DNA of 64,000 bases from Marinobacter profundi (GTDB taxonomy: Bacteria > Pseudomonadota > Gammaproteobacteria > Pseudomonadales > Oleiphilaceae). Location of the stretch: NCBI RefSeq assembly GCF_002744715.1, contig NZ_KZ319369.1:186001-250000 (forward strand), written 5' to 3'. Below the pieces are notes generated by a model that saw nothing but the letters and a program-made list of their open reading frames with translations, did not search any database and had not been told where the DNA came from. Below, one piece after another: positions 49,814 to 58,534 of this stretch. Every line of letters begins with the position of its first letter. The first letter of the stretch is position 1. A program made the position numbers and the translations under genes.

Positions 49814-50560
49814 ATGAAATTCTGGATAAACGTTGTCTTTTTGTTTGCCATATCGGGGCGCCTTTTCGCGGCAGATCCCTCGGCTGTTTCTTTGATAGAA
49901 GCCATGGAGCAAACCCTCTGGTCCGACAGTAACCACGGCTCTTACGTCATGCGTATCGAAAGTGAATACTGGACCCGGGAGCTGCAGCTGGAAGCCTGGA
50001 TGGACCGGCCCGATCACACGTTAATCCGCATTCACTCGCCGAAAAAGGAGGCGGGCGTGGGCTCGCTGAGAATCGGTGATGCCATGTGGAATTACCTGCC
50101 AAAGGTCGACCGAACCATCAAGATCCCGCCGTCGATGATGCTGCAGCCCTGGATGGGGTCCAACTTCAGCAACGACGATCTGGTCAAGGAAAGTTCGTTT
50201 GTCGACGACTACACCCATGAGGTTGCCGGGGTAGATGCTTCTGGCGAGGTGCCTGTGTATCGGATTGTTTCAACGCCAAGGCCCGACGCGCCGGTGGTCT
50301 GGAGCCGGCTTGAATTTGAGGTTCGCGCGGACGCTATCCCCGTGTCGGTGGCCTACTTCGGGGAGCGGGATCAGCTCGTCAAACGGTTGACCTATGAACA
50401 GGTCAAGACCATGGACGGGCGCCGGATACCGACGCTGTGGACCATGGTTGATGCGGACAACCCCGAATCCCGCACCGTCATCAGAATTGAAACCATCCAA
50501 TTCGATCTTCCTTTGGACAAGTCCCTTTTTTCACTGCGCCGTCTGCGCAACCCGGAATGA
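49814..50560 (+). CDS. LolA-like outer-membrane lipoprotein-sorting family protein
   Basis: A 248-residue periplasmic protein with a signal peptide (~1-20). It has the LolA-like motif set of the sorting family: VMRIESEYWTRELQLEAWMDRP, GDAMWNYLPKVDRTIKIPPSMMLQPWMGSNFSNDD. The fold makes a hydrophobic groove for lipid. With the next two genes it resembles a lipid or lipoprotein carrier plus LolCDE-like ABC transporter. Confidence 0.82.
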   Translation: MKFWINVVFLFAISGRLFAADPSAVSLIEAMEQTLWSDSNHGSYVMRIESEYWTRELQLEAWMDRPDHTLIRIHSPKKEAGVGSLRIGDAMWNYLPKVDRTIKIPPSMMLQPWMGSNFSNDDLVKESSFVDDYTHEVAGVDASGEVPVYRIVSTPRPDAPVVWSRLEFEVRADAIPVSVAYFGERDQLVKRLTYEQVKTMDGRRIPTLWTMVDADNPESRTVIRIETIQFDLPLDKSLFSLRRLRNPE

Positions 50561-50569
50561 GTCCCCGCT

Positions 50570-51256
50570 ATGAGCATCGTCAATGTGCAGAATGTCTCGC
50601 GGATCTACCGGCAGGACTCCATTGCCGTCAAAGCCCTGAATGACGTATCGGTGGCCATTGAGCCCGGTGAGTTCACCACACTGGTGGGACCTTCGGGGTC
50701 GGGCAAGACCACCCTGCTGAACCAGATCGGCGCCCTGGACGAGCCGGATAGCGGGCATATTCAGGTGGCGGGCGAGGAAATTACCGGGCTCAGCCGCAAG
50801 AAGCGCACCATTCTGCGGTTGTGGAAGATTGGCTTTGTATTCCAGGAGTACAACCTCATCGGCGTACTGTCGGCCCAGGAGAATGTGGAGTATGTGCTCA
50901 TGCTTCGCGGTGTTCCGTTTCGCGAACGACGAGCCGAGGCACAGCGCATTCTCGCGGAGGTTGGGCTGCGAGGAATGGAGCAACGTCTGCCCCACGAACT
51001 CTCTGGCGGCCAGCAGCAACGTGTGGCGGTGGCCAGGGCCATCGTCAGCAAACCCGCCATTGTCCTGGCCGATGAGCCCACCGCCAATCTCGACTCCACG
51101 ACCGGTGCAGCCCTGTTGGACCTGATGCGGGGGCTGAACGCCGAGCACGGGATTACGTTTGTGTTCTCCACCCATGATCCAATGGTGATGGAGCGGGCGC
51201 GCCGGGTGATCCATCTCCGGGATGGCGTCATTGAGCGCGAGGAGCGCCGGCCGTGA
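50570..51256 (+). CDS. ABC transporter ATPase, LolD/MacB type
   Basis: A 228-residue ATPase with Walker A GPSGSGKTT (~39-47), Q-loop EYNLIG, signature LSGGQQQRVAVARAI, Walker B IVLADEPTANLD and the switch STHD. The LolD/MacB class pairs with FtsX-type permeases that push substrates or lipoproteins across the periplasm without passing them through the inner membrane. GTGA overlap with the permease. Confidence 0.9.
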   Translation: MSIVNVQNVSRIYRQDSIAVKALNDVSVAIEPGEFTTLVGPSGSGKTTLLNQIGALDEPDSGHIQVAGEEITGLSRKKRTILRLWKIGFVFQEYNLIGVLSAQENVEYVLMLRGVPFRERRAEAQRILAEVGLRGMEQRLPHELSGGQQQRVAVARAIVSKPAIVLADEPTANLDSTTGAALLDLMRGLNAEHGITFVFSTHDPMVMERARRVIHLRDGVIEREERRP

Positions 51257-53766
51257 TCGCCTGGCTGCGACTGGCGTTTGGCAATCTCCGGGTCAATCGT
51301 CGGCGTACCGGGATCACCCTGTTGTCGGTGGCGGTCGGTGTCGGTGGGCTGGTGTTTCTGTGGGCGTTTATCGACGGCATCAATGCACAGATGATCAACA
51401 ACATGACCGGCTATGTGACCGGCGACCTGAAAGTGCATCAGCGCGGGTTTCACGACGACCGGGAAATGAACATTGCCCTGGCCGAGCGCTGGAACCTTGC
51501 CCAGGAGGTGTCCGCCGTAACCGGTGTCGCGGCGACCACGGCCAGGGTGACAGGCAACGCGCTGGCCAGCCATGGCAACCAGTCCAGGGCCTTGCAGGTA
51601 ATGGGGGTCGACAGTGCAATCGAGCCAACGGTCACCCGGCTGGATCGGTCGATTGTTATGGGCCGCTATCTGGAGGGGGGCAATGAGATCATTATGGGCG
51701 TGGATGCCGCCGATGCCCTGGAGGTGTCCCCGGGCGAAGAGCTGGTGCTGGTGGTCCAGGCGGCGGACGGCTCCATTGGTGCGGACCGATTCGAGGTGGT
51801 GGGTGTTTTTGAAACCGGCATCAAGCGAATTGATGGCTTCGTGGCCCAGATGCCCCTGGCGTCTGCCCAGGCACTCTATGCCTTCCAGGGACGGTTTACC
51901 GAGATAGCGGCCCGCGTAGAAGATTCCGACCGGCTCGAAGCGGTGGTTGCAGGCCTGCGGAATCAGATGCAGGCCCGGAACGTAGAGATCCTGGGGTGGC
52001 CAGCGCTGATGCCATCGCCGGTACAAATGGTCGCCTTTCATGATGCTGTCGCCTACATCGTGATCTTCGTGGTGTTTGTGGTGGTGGCGGCCGGTATCGT
52101 TAACACCATTCTGATGTCGGTGCTGGAACGTGGCCGGGAATTCGGTGTGATGATGGCGCTGGGTACCCCCAGCAGCCGTATTGTCTGGCTGGTGCTTCTG
52201 GAAACAGCGATTCTGGCTGGTCTGGGCTACCTGTTGGGGCTGGCGTTGGGTCTGTCACTGACGGGCTATTTCGGTACCCATGGGCTGGACTTCAGTGCCT
52301 ATATCAAGGCCATGGATACCATGCCGGGGCTGAGCGGTATCGTCTATCCCACCATCGAGCTCCAGCGCCTGGTGGTCATTGGCGTTGTGGTGGTGTCTGT
52401 CGCTCTGCTGGCAGCGGCCATCCCGGCCTGGAAAGCCAGCCGAAACAGCCCGCTGGAGGCGATGGGCGCACGGCGAACTATGATCAACCGTATCCGCCGG
52501 ATCCATTGGCAGGTGACGTCTGATCATCGGCTGCTGATTTTTGCGCAAATGGCACTGCGTTCGGTTTTCAGAAATCCACGACGGTCTGTAATCACCGCCT
52601 CGGCGACTGCGTTCGGGCTGGCTGCCTATCTGTTCCTGTATGCCTTTGCCGATGGTTTCTTCGAACAGATGATTCACAACTCGACACAGCAGCTTAGCGG
52701 GCATGTGCAGGTGCTGGAAGGGGGGCACGACGTCGATCTGTCGCCGGCTTTACGCATTGCCGACAGTCAGGCACTGCAGCGGCAGTTGCAGGCGCGCCCT
52801 GAGGTTGAGGCTGCCGCATCCCGGGTGGTGCTGCGTGCCATGGTGGCCAACCCCGGTAAAAGCCTGCCGGTGGAACTGGTGGGTATTGCTCCGGAACAGG
52901 AGAGGGCGGTTACGGAACTTTCCGGGTACATGGAGCAGGGCACCTACGTTCAATCCGGGGAGACGGGAATCGTGATTGGCCAGAAACTGGCCGAGGAGTT
53001 GGGTGCCCGATTGGGGGACAAGCTGGTCATTACGGTCCAGCAGGCTGGGGGAGATCTTGCCTCCAGTGCCCAGGCCATTCGCGGTATCTACCGCACCGGC
53101 AGTGACCTGTTCGACACCGAGTATGTCTTCACCGATATCAACGTAGCCCGCCGCCTGGGTGGACTGCTGGAAGACGAAGTCTCGCGAATCGTGCTTAGGC
53201 TGTCAGACCGCGCAGAGAGTGCCGGCCTGGCGCGAACCCTGAACCAGTCGCCGCTTCTGACCAACGACGGACTGGTGGCCCAGGACTGGGAGACCTTGCT
53301 CCCGGTGGTGGTGCAGATGGTGGAGATGAGCCAGGTGGATTTCTATCTCATCCTGTCGGTGGTTTTTGTGGTGGTCGCCATAGGTGTCATGAACACCATG
53401 GTGATGTCAGTGATGGAACGTACCCCGGAACTGGGCGTGATGCTGGCGTTGGGCACCAGAGGGTCGCAACTGCAACTGACGATTCTGTTTGAGGCTTTCT
53501 TCCTGGCACTACTGGGAATGCTGGCAGGATCGGTGGTTGGCGGACTGCTCGTCGTCTGGCTTGGCACTACCGGCATCGATCTGTCCTCGATCAGTGGTGC
53601 CCTGGAAGCCATCCCCGGCATCACCGATCGTATCTATCCGGTGCTGATTTTCGATCACGTCTGGCTTCCCAGCCTGCTGTTGTTCCTGTGCTCTGTGTTG
53701 GTGGCGCTGTATCCGGCCTGGCGTGCCTCGCGACTGGATCCGGTGGAGGCCATCCGCCATGGCTAG
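51253..53766 (+). CDS. Fused double FtsX/LolC-E-type ABC permease
   Basis: An 837-residue permease formed from two complete FtsX-type units. Each has an N-terminal helix (~15-35 and ~440-460), a large periplasmic MacB-like domain and three C-terminal helices (~270-300, 315-345, 375-400 and again at ~700-830). Repeated features: VVFVVVAAGIVNTILMSVLERGREFGVMMALGT and VVFVVVAIGVMNTMVMSVMERTPELGVMLALGT. It would replace a LolC/LolE heterodimer in one chain. GTG start after GAGGAGC. Confidence 0.88.
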   Translation: MIAWLRLAFGNLRVNRRRTGITLLSVAVGVGGLVFLWAFIDGINAQMINNMTGYVTGDLKVHQRGFHDDREMNIALAERWNLAQEVSAVTGVAATTARVTGNALASHGNQSRALQVMGVDSAIEPTVTRLDRSIVMGRYLEGGNEIIMGVDAADALEVSPGEELVLVVQAADGSIGADRFEVVGVFETGIKRIDGFVAQMPLASAQALYAFQGRFTEIAARVEDSDRLEAVVAGLRNQMQARNVEILGWPALMPSPVQMVAFHDAVAYIVIFVVFVVVAAGIVNTILMSVLERGREFGVMMALGTPSSRIVWLVLLETAILAGLGYLLGLALGLSLTGYFGTHGLDFSAYIKAMDTMPGLSGIVYPTIELQRLVVIGVVVVSVALLAAAIPAWKASRNSPLEAMGARRTMINRIRRIHWQVTSDHRLLIFAQMALRSVFRNPRRSVITASATAFGLAAYLFLYAFADGFFEQMIHNSTQQLSGHVQVLEGGHDVDLSPALRIADSQALQRQLQARPEVEAAASRVVLRAMVANPGKSLPVELVGIAPEQERAVTELSGYMEQGTYVQSGETGIVIGQKLAEELGARLGDKLVITVQQAGGDLASSAQAIRGIYRTGSDLFDTEYVFTDINVARRLGGLLEDEVSRIVLRLSDRAESAGLARTLNQSPLLTNDGLVAQDWETLLPVVVQMVEMSQVDFYLILSVVFVVVAIGVMNTMVMSVMERTPELGVMLALGTRGSQLQLTILFEAFFLALLGMLAGSVVGGLLVVWLGTTGIDLSSISGALEAIPGITDRIYPVLIFDHVWLPSLLLFLCSVLVALYPAWRASRLDPVEAIRHG

Positions 53767-54892
53767 GCGATCTCCACTGACGCTGGTCGCGATGGCCTGG
53801 CTAATGCTGGCGTCAGACGCTGGGGCGGACTTCAGCCATTCGGGATCGCTCAAGAATCTGAGCGTTGGCTCGCGCTCGTTGATTGACGACAGTCGCTACT
53901 TCTCGAATCTTACCCGCCTGCGTATTGAGCCCCGTTATCGCTATCGGGACTGGGTTGTGGATGCGGCCTACGACCTGGAGCTGGTGACCGGCAGTTTCCT
54001 GGACAGCCCGGAGTTCGCCCTGCTCAGGGACGCTTCCGATCCGCGCTACTGGGATCTTCAGGGGGACGTGCACGAATCGGGAGATGTGTTGGCGCGCCAT
54101 CAACTTTACCGTGGCACGATCCAGTGGCGCTCGCCGGTCGGTGACTTCAGGTTTGGCCGTCAGCAAGTGAATTGGTCCACGGCGCTGATCTGGAACCCCA
54201 TGGATATTCTCAATCCTGTCAGCCCACTGCAATTGGAGCCTGATGAACGCATTGGCGTGGACGCGCTGTTATGGGACAGAGCCTGGGGGGCAACCGGCCG
54301 GATCAGCGCCGTGCATGCGCCGCAACACACGGACCAGAATGCCAGCACGGCGGCACGGGCCAAGCGTTTTTTCGCCGGGGTCGATGCCGGCGTAATGATG
54401 GGCGAGTTCGCCGACGTCACCAAAGCGGGTGTCAGCGGCAGTGGCTCCGTGGCTGGCACCGGTTGGCGCACCGAACTCGTCTGGAGCGAGCCAGATGCGG
54501 GTGATAGTTACTGGCAGGGAGTAGCGGATCTGAACTGGGCGTTTCGCAACGGGTTCAATCTGGCCGTTGAATATTTCTATAACGGTCAGCCGGTATCGCC
54601 GGGAACGACAGGTCTGGCCAATCTTGTGTCCGCGCAGCCCCTGTATGCCGGGCGTCATTATGCCGGACTACTGGTATGGCAGGATATCAACCCGTTCTGG
54701 CTGTACCGGGTGGTGGCCGTCCGTAATGCCGATGATGCCAGTTGGGTGCTTTACCCGAGATCCACGTGGATACTGCCGCTGGGTCAGGAGATCTACTTCA
54801 CTGCCGGAGCCCAATGGTTCGGAGGTGACCAGGACAGCGAGTACGGGAGACTGGAGCCGCTTGGGCTGATGGAGATTCAATGGTTTTTCTGA
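53759..54892 (+). CDS. Predicted outer-membrane beta-barrel protein
   Basis: A 377-residue protein with a signal peptide (~1-22, SDAGA), many amphipathic strands with aromatic girdle residues, and a C-terminal WFF. Motifs such as FRFGRQQVNWSTALIWNPMDILNPVSP and DERIGVDALL resemble porin-like families often found with ABC/LolA-type genes. ATG 53759 overlaps the permease by eight bases. Probably the outer-membrane exit or acceptor of this system. Confidence 0.72.
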   Translation: MARRSPLTLVAMAWLMLASDAGADFSHSGSLKNLSVGSRSLIDDSRYFSNLTRLRIEPRYRYRDWVVDAAYDLELVTGSFLDSPEFALLRDASDPRYWDLQGDVHESGDVLARHQLYRGTIQWRSPVGDFRFGRQQVNWSTALIWNPMDILNPVSPLQLEPDERIGVDALLWDRAWGATGRISAVHAPQHTDQNASTAARAKRFFAGVDAGVMMGEFADVTKAGVSGSGSVAGTGWRTELVWSEPDAGDSYWQGVADLNWAFRNGFNLAVEYFYNGQPVSPGTTGLANLVSAQPLYAGRHYAGLLVWQDINPFWLYRVVAVRNADDASWVLYPRSTWILPLGQEIYFTAGAQWFGGDQDSEYGRLEPLGLMEIQWFF

Positions 54893-55368
54893 AGGTCAGA
54901 TACCGGCGTCGGGCCGCCGTTGCGCTTGCCGTGATGATCTGGGGCGTCAGCTTTTTTCTCCACTTTTTTTGGGAAATGGTGCAGGTTCCGTTCTTCACCG
55001 ATATGACTGAGACCCGTCATTGGGATGTGGTGTGGTTGTGTACCCGTGCCACTATCGGAGATGCCAATGTAGCCGTCGGCGCATATGCAGTTGCGGCATG
55101 GATATCAAGGGACTGGTTTTGGGCCGTGGGCGGCTGGAGACGGACCAGCCTGTCCGTTTACCTTGCTGTCGGGCTGATTGTAACGATCCTTTTTGAGTGT
55201 TGGGCAACAGGGGAGGGCGACCGGTGGAATTATAGCGAGTTAATGCCGATTCTCTCATGGACCGGCACCGGAGTGCTTCCTCTCGCCCAGTGGGCTTTAT
55301 TACCACTGGTCACGATATTGATTGTCAAATGGATGTTTGTTGGATGGTCAATGTTGAGAGCCAAGTGA
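54880..55368 (+). CDS. Four-helix membrane protein ending the operon
   Basis: A 162-residue protein with four helices (~13-32, 60-79, 90-110, 133-157) and conserved-looking FFLHFFWEMVQVPFF and CTRATIGDANVAVGAYA. It overlaps the barrel gene by 13 bases. No family motif recognised. Confidence 0.6.
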   Translation: MVFLKVRYRRRAAVALAVMIWGVSFFLHFFWEMVQVPFFTDMTETRHWDVVWLCTRATIGDANVAVGAYAVAAWISRDWFWAVGGWRRTSLSVYLAVGLIVTILFECWATGEGDRWNYSELMPILSWTGTGVLPLAQWALLPLVTILIVKWMFVGWSMLRAK

Positions 55369-55494
55369 AAGAGAGATGGTGGAAGTTGAGAGGCGGCAAT
55401 TGCTATATGTTTAACGTGTAATAAATAGCCGAGAACCTTCAATGACAGGCGGTCGACTATTTGCTTGGACTGTTAATCCTGAATTTGTCTCAGT

Positions 55495-55528
55495 AATTCA
55501 GTCCGGTTTCAGGTTGGTGTGATTTACT
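55495..55528 (+). promoter_or_regulatory. TTCAG-repeat box (E) with predicted -10, no coding gene downstream
   Basis: AATTCAG-TCCG-GTTTCAG (55495-55512) with TTTACT (55523-55528) ten bases on. No Fnr-like palindrome precedes it. The first thing downstream is a terminator 72 bases further, not a coding gene. Confidence 0.68.
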
Positions 55529-55534
55529 TGTTCG

Positions 55535-55629
55535 CGATCAGGGCGCCGGTTGTTATCACTTGTTACAGCCTGTGCCCATGTCTCCGCGAGTTAACTTCGC
55601 CGCAGGGTTTACCCTGCGGTATTTTTTTG
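55535..55629 (+). ncRNA. Candidate small RNA under the TTCAG box
   Basis: About 95 bases from the predicted start to a strong terminator. The only short frame (ATG 55578, 20 codons) has no ribosome site and runs through the terminator. A second small hairpin (GGTTGT...ACAGCC) precedes it. No known RNA family is recognised; the start point is inferred from the -10 element. Confidence 0.45.
55600..55628 (+). terminator. Rho-independent terminator of the candidate small RNA
   Basis: CCGCAGGG (55600-55607) and CCCTGCGG (55612-55619) pair over TTTA and are followed by TATTTTTTT. It is 230 bases past the preceding gene, so it is more likely to end a transcript from box E. Confidence 0.9.
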
Positions 55630-55806
55630 TTCTTCCTTAGTGAATTATATTGAAATGGCAGCTGTTTAATAAAATACGAATAATCTTTTCGTCATTTCAT
55701 CTCCTATTGGTTGGTTAGTTTATTAAAACACCAGTTTCTGATTTATCCTGAAATTTAAAATAATAAGAGTTAATATTTTTTGATATTTGTCAGGTTTGAA
55801 GAATAT
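55630..55806. other. AT-rich intergenic stretch upstream of cusC
   Basis: This stretch is markedly richer in A and T than anything else in the window, with runs such as TTTAAAATAATAAGAG and TAATATTTTTTGATAT. No gene is seen. It may be a silencing-protein target, an upstream activating region, or a trace of insertion. The whole gene-free gap is 55369-55910. Confidence 0.5.
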
Positions 55807-55875
55807 TTGAGCCAGATCAAAATATACTATTTTTGTTATAAGTTTCAGTTTGGTTTCAGATTAGAGCCATAAGAT
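55807..55875 (+). promoter_or_regulatory. Composite promoter F of cusCBA
   Basis: TTGAGCCAGATCAA (55807-55820) is an Fnr-like palindrome with one mismatch. GTTTCAG-TTTG-GTTTCAG (55842-55859) follows, then TAAGAT (55870-55875). The cusC TTG start is 35 bases on. Confidence 0.72.
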
Positions 55876-55910
55876 CTCCGTTCAGAAATAACTTAAATGG
55901 AGATTTAAAG

Positions 55911-57230
55911 TTGTCCATCCCTCCTCTCGTTATAAAACCGGCCATTTTTTGTGTTCTGGTTTTAACCAGTCTGCCCGGTTGGGCGAACTCAGAACTTCAA
56001 CTGACCAATGTCGTTAACACGGCTATCGAGAACGACCCTTGGCTTCGGCAGAGCGCCCGGATGCAGGACGCGTTGATCGAAGAATCCTATGCAGAGGGAG
56101 CGCTCCCTGATCCCCGGGTAACCATCGGCGCCGCAAACCTGCCCACGGATACTTTCGACACCGGGCAGGAAGCAATGACTCAGGCCACAATCGGTTTCTC
56201 CCAGCGCATTCCCCGTGGTGACAGTCTTCAGCTGGCCGGTGAACAAAAGACCCGGATGGCTGAAGTGCAGCCGTTCCGCCGGGAAAATCGCCGAGAGCAG
56301 GTAACGGAAAGGGTCACTCACCTCTGGCTCGAGCTCTGGCGAACCCAGGAGAGTATCCGGTTGATAGAGAGCAACCGGGGGCTCTTTGAGCAGTTGTCAG
56401 ATGTCGCCGAAGCGGGCTACACCTCTGCGACCATGGGCTCCAGGCAACAGGACATCATTCGGGCTTCACTGGAACTGACCCGGCTTGAGGACCGTCTGGC
56501 AGCGCTGAACACCCAACTGGCGTTCAGCCGTGAATCGCTGGGTGAATGGATTGGCGCGGACGCAGCACAGTTGCCGGTGCCCGGAGAGATTCCGCCAGAG
56601 CTATTGGCCGAACATGCGAAAATGTGGCCGGAAACAGATGTTAATGGGTTAATCCGCCATCCCTCGATCCGTGCCACCGATCAGTTGATTGATGCCCAGG
56701 CGATTGATGTGGACCTGGCGCGCCAGGCCTACAAGCCGGAATGGTCTGTTTTTGCGCAGTATGGATATCGGGACAGGGCCCCGAATGGCCAGGATCGCGC
56801 CGATCTGTTTTCTGTCGGAATCGGTTTTGACCTCCCGATTTTTACCGGAAACCGACAGGACCGGAAGCTGCGCTCCTCAACAGCCCGCCTGGAAGCTGCC
56901 AGGTCCGAGCGGATCCTGCAGATGCGGGAGCTTCAGGCCAGGGCCCGCGCCGCAATGGCACGGATTGAACAGCTTGATGACCGGATCAGGCTATACCGTC
57001 AGACCCTGATACCGCAGATGGAACAGCAGGCCAGCGCCGCCCTGACCGCCTACGACAACGACGATGGCGATTTCGCAGAAGCCGTGCGCGCACGCATTGA
57101 CGAGCTTAACGCCCGGGTTGAGCTGATACAGATTGTTGCCGAGCGCGCAAAAAATCTCGCGAGCTTTCGTTATTTGACTGCCCACTCCTCTGAAACACCT
57201 TCTTCCTCACTACCGAACGATCAGGACTAA
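55911..57230 (+). CDS. cusC: CusC-like outer-membrane efflux channel
   Basis: A 439-residue TolC-family protein with a signal peptide (~1-25), two repeated helical-hairpin regions (~60-240 and ~250-425) and barrel strands. Shorter than most TolC proteins at the N-terminus but complete. TTG start, with GGAG eight bases before. First gene of the tripartite efflux operon with cusB and cusA. Confidence 0.86.
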   Translation: MSIPPLVIKPAIFCVLVLTSLPGWANSELQLTNVVNTAIENDPWLRQSARMQDALIEESYAEGALPDPRVTIGAANLPTDTFDTGQEAMTQATIGFSQRIPRGDSLQLAGEQKTRMAEVQPFRRENRREQVTERVTHLWLELWRTQESIRLIESNRGLFEQLSDVAEAGYTSATMGSRQQDIIRASLELTRLEDRLAALNTQLAFSRESLGEWIGADAAQLPVPGEIPPELLAEHAKMWPETDVNGLIRHPSIRATDQLIDAQAIDVDLARQAYKPEWSVFAQYGYRDRAPNGQDRADLFSVGIGFDLPIFTGNRQDRKLRSSTARLEAARSERILQMRELQARARAAMARIEQLDDRIRLYRQTLIPQMEQQASAALTAYDNDDGDFAEAVRARIDELNARVELIQIVAERAKNLASFRYLTAHSSETPSSSLPNDQD

Positions 57231-57235
57231 CGACC

Positions 57236-58534
57236 ATGGCCAATCTGATTCGCCCATTGGGCTTTGTATTGCTGGGTGGCGTTGCCGGAGCCGCGGCTGC
57301 CTATTGGCTGGCTGCCGAACCCGGAATGAACCACGCCCCTGACCCAGCCAGCACTGAAAGCAACGAACCTTTGTATTGGGTGGCGCCCATGGACCCCAAT
57401 TTCAAACGTGATAAGCCGGGCAAGTCGCCCATGGGCATGGATCTGGTGCCCGTCTATAAGGAGGGCGGCTCCGGGGAAGACGCACCAGGCACGGTCCGGA
57501 TCTCGCCCACCGTGGTGAACAACCTCGGTGTGCGGACGGCGTCCGTGATCCAGGGGCGGCTGCCAAGCACCGTCAGGACGGTGGGTTACGTGCAGTACAA
57601 CGAGGATGAGATGACCCATGTGCACCCGCGTGTAGAAGGGTGGATCGAAGCCCTCTATGTAAAAGCGGAGGGCGAAATGGTTGAGAAAGGAAAGCCTCTT
57701 TACACCCTCTATTCGCCAACGCTCGTCAACGCCCAGGAAGAGCTGATCCTGGCACTGAACCGGGGAAACCAGCGCCTGATCAACGCGGCTGAAGAACGTC
57801 TCAGGGCACTGAATGTGCCTGCGTCCGTGATCCGTCACCTGAAAGACGCCGGTGAAGTGCAGCGAACAATGACCGTCCACGCCCGGGCCTCGGGCGTTAT
57901 CGATAACCTGAACGTGCGGGAAGGTATGTTCATCAAGCCCGGCGACCGGGTTTTATCGATTGCGTCACTGGATGAGGTGTGGGTGATCGGAGAAGTCTTT
58001 GAGAGCCAGCTTGCCGCACTTGACTCGGGCAACAAGGTGGTGATGACACTGGATTACATGCCCGGGCGCCAATGGGCCGGGCGCGTGGACTATATCTATC
58101 CGGAGATCAACCCGAAAACCCGGACGGCGCGGGTCAGAATGCGCTTTGACAATACCGATGGTGCCCTTTTGCCAGGTATGTTCGCCGCGCTGGAGGTGCA
58201 GGGCGAACGCAGAGAGCGGCGCATGCTTGTGCCCAGGGAGTCCATAATCCGCACCGGGCAGAGTGACCGTCTGGTGCTGGCGCTCGATGAGGGCGCCTTT
58301 AAGTCCGTCAATGTCAGCGTGGGGCGTATCGGTGACCCGTATGCCGAAATTCTTGAGGGTGCCAAGCCGGGCGATACCGTAGTGACCTCCGCCCAATTCC
58401 TGATCGATTCCGAATCCAGCAAAACGTCGGATTTTCAGAGGATGTCAGCGCCAGCCGGTGAAAAGACAGACCCGGAGATGAATCACGGGGGAATGGATCA
58501 CAGCACCATGAATCATGGCGGAGACGAGTCATGA
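57236..58534 (+). CDS. cusB: CusB-like periplasmic adaptor with metal-binding domain
   Basis: A 432-residue adaptor: N-terminal anchor (~7-24), a heavy-metal-binding domain YWVAPMDPNFKRDKPGKSPMGMDLVP (~43-68), then barrel-sandwich, helical hairpin and beta-barrel regions (~100-390), ending in a Met/His tail (EMNHGGMDHSTMNHGG). Passes Cu(I) or Ag(I) to CusA. ATGA overlap with cusA. Confidence 0.9.
   Translation: MANLIRPLGFVLLGGVAGAAAAYWLAAEPGMNHAPDPASTESNEPLYWVAPMDPNFKRDKPGKSPMGMDLVPVYKEGGSGEDAPGTVRISPTVVNNLGVRTASVIQGRLPSTVRTVGYVQYNEDEMTHVHPRVEGWIEALYVKAEGEMVEKGKPLYTLYSPTLVNAQEELILALNRGNQRLINAAEERLRALNVPASVIRHLKDAGEVQRTMTVHARASGVIDNLNVREGMFIKPGDRVLSIASLDEVWVIGEVFESQLAALDSGNKVVMTLDYMPGRQWAGRVDYIYPEINPKTRTARVRMRFDNTDGALLPGMFAALEVQGERRERRMLVPRESIIRTGQSDRLVLALDEGAFKSVNVSVGRIGDPYAEILEGAKPGDTVVTSAQFLIDSESSKTSDFQRMSAPAGEKTDPEMNHGGMDHSTMNHGGDES

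Noticed and set aside
50761..52041. A 426-codon minus-strand frame opposite the ABC ATPase and permease
   Set aside because: Composition and position mark it as a shadow of the two ABC genes.
55578..55640. A 20-codon frame (MSPRVNFAAG...) in the small-RNA candidate
   Set aside because: No ribosome site, and it passes through the terminator stem and T-run.
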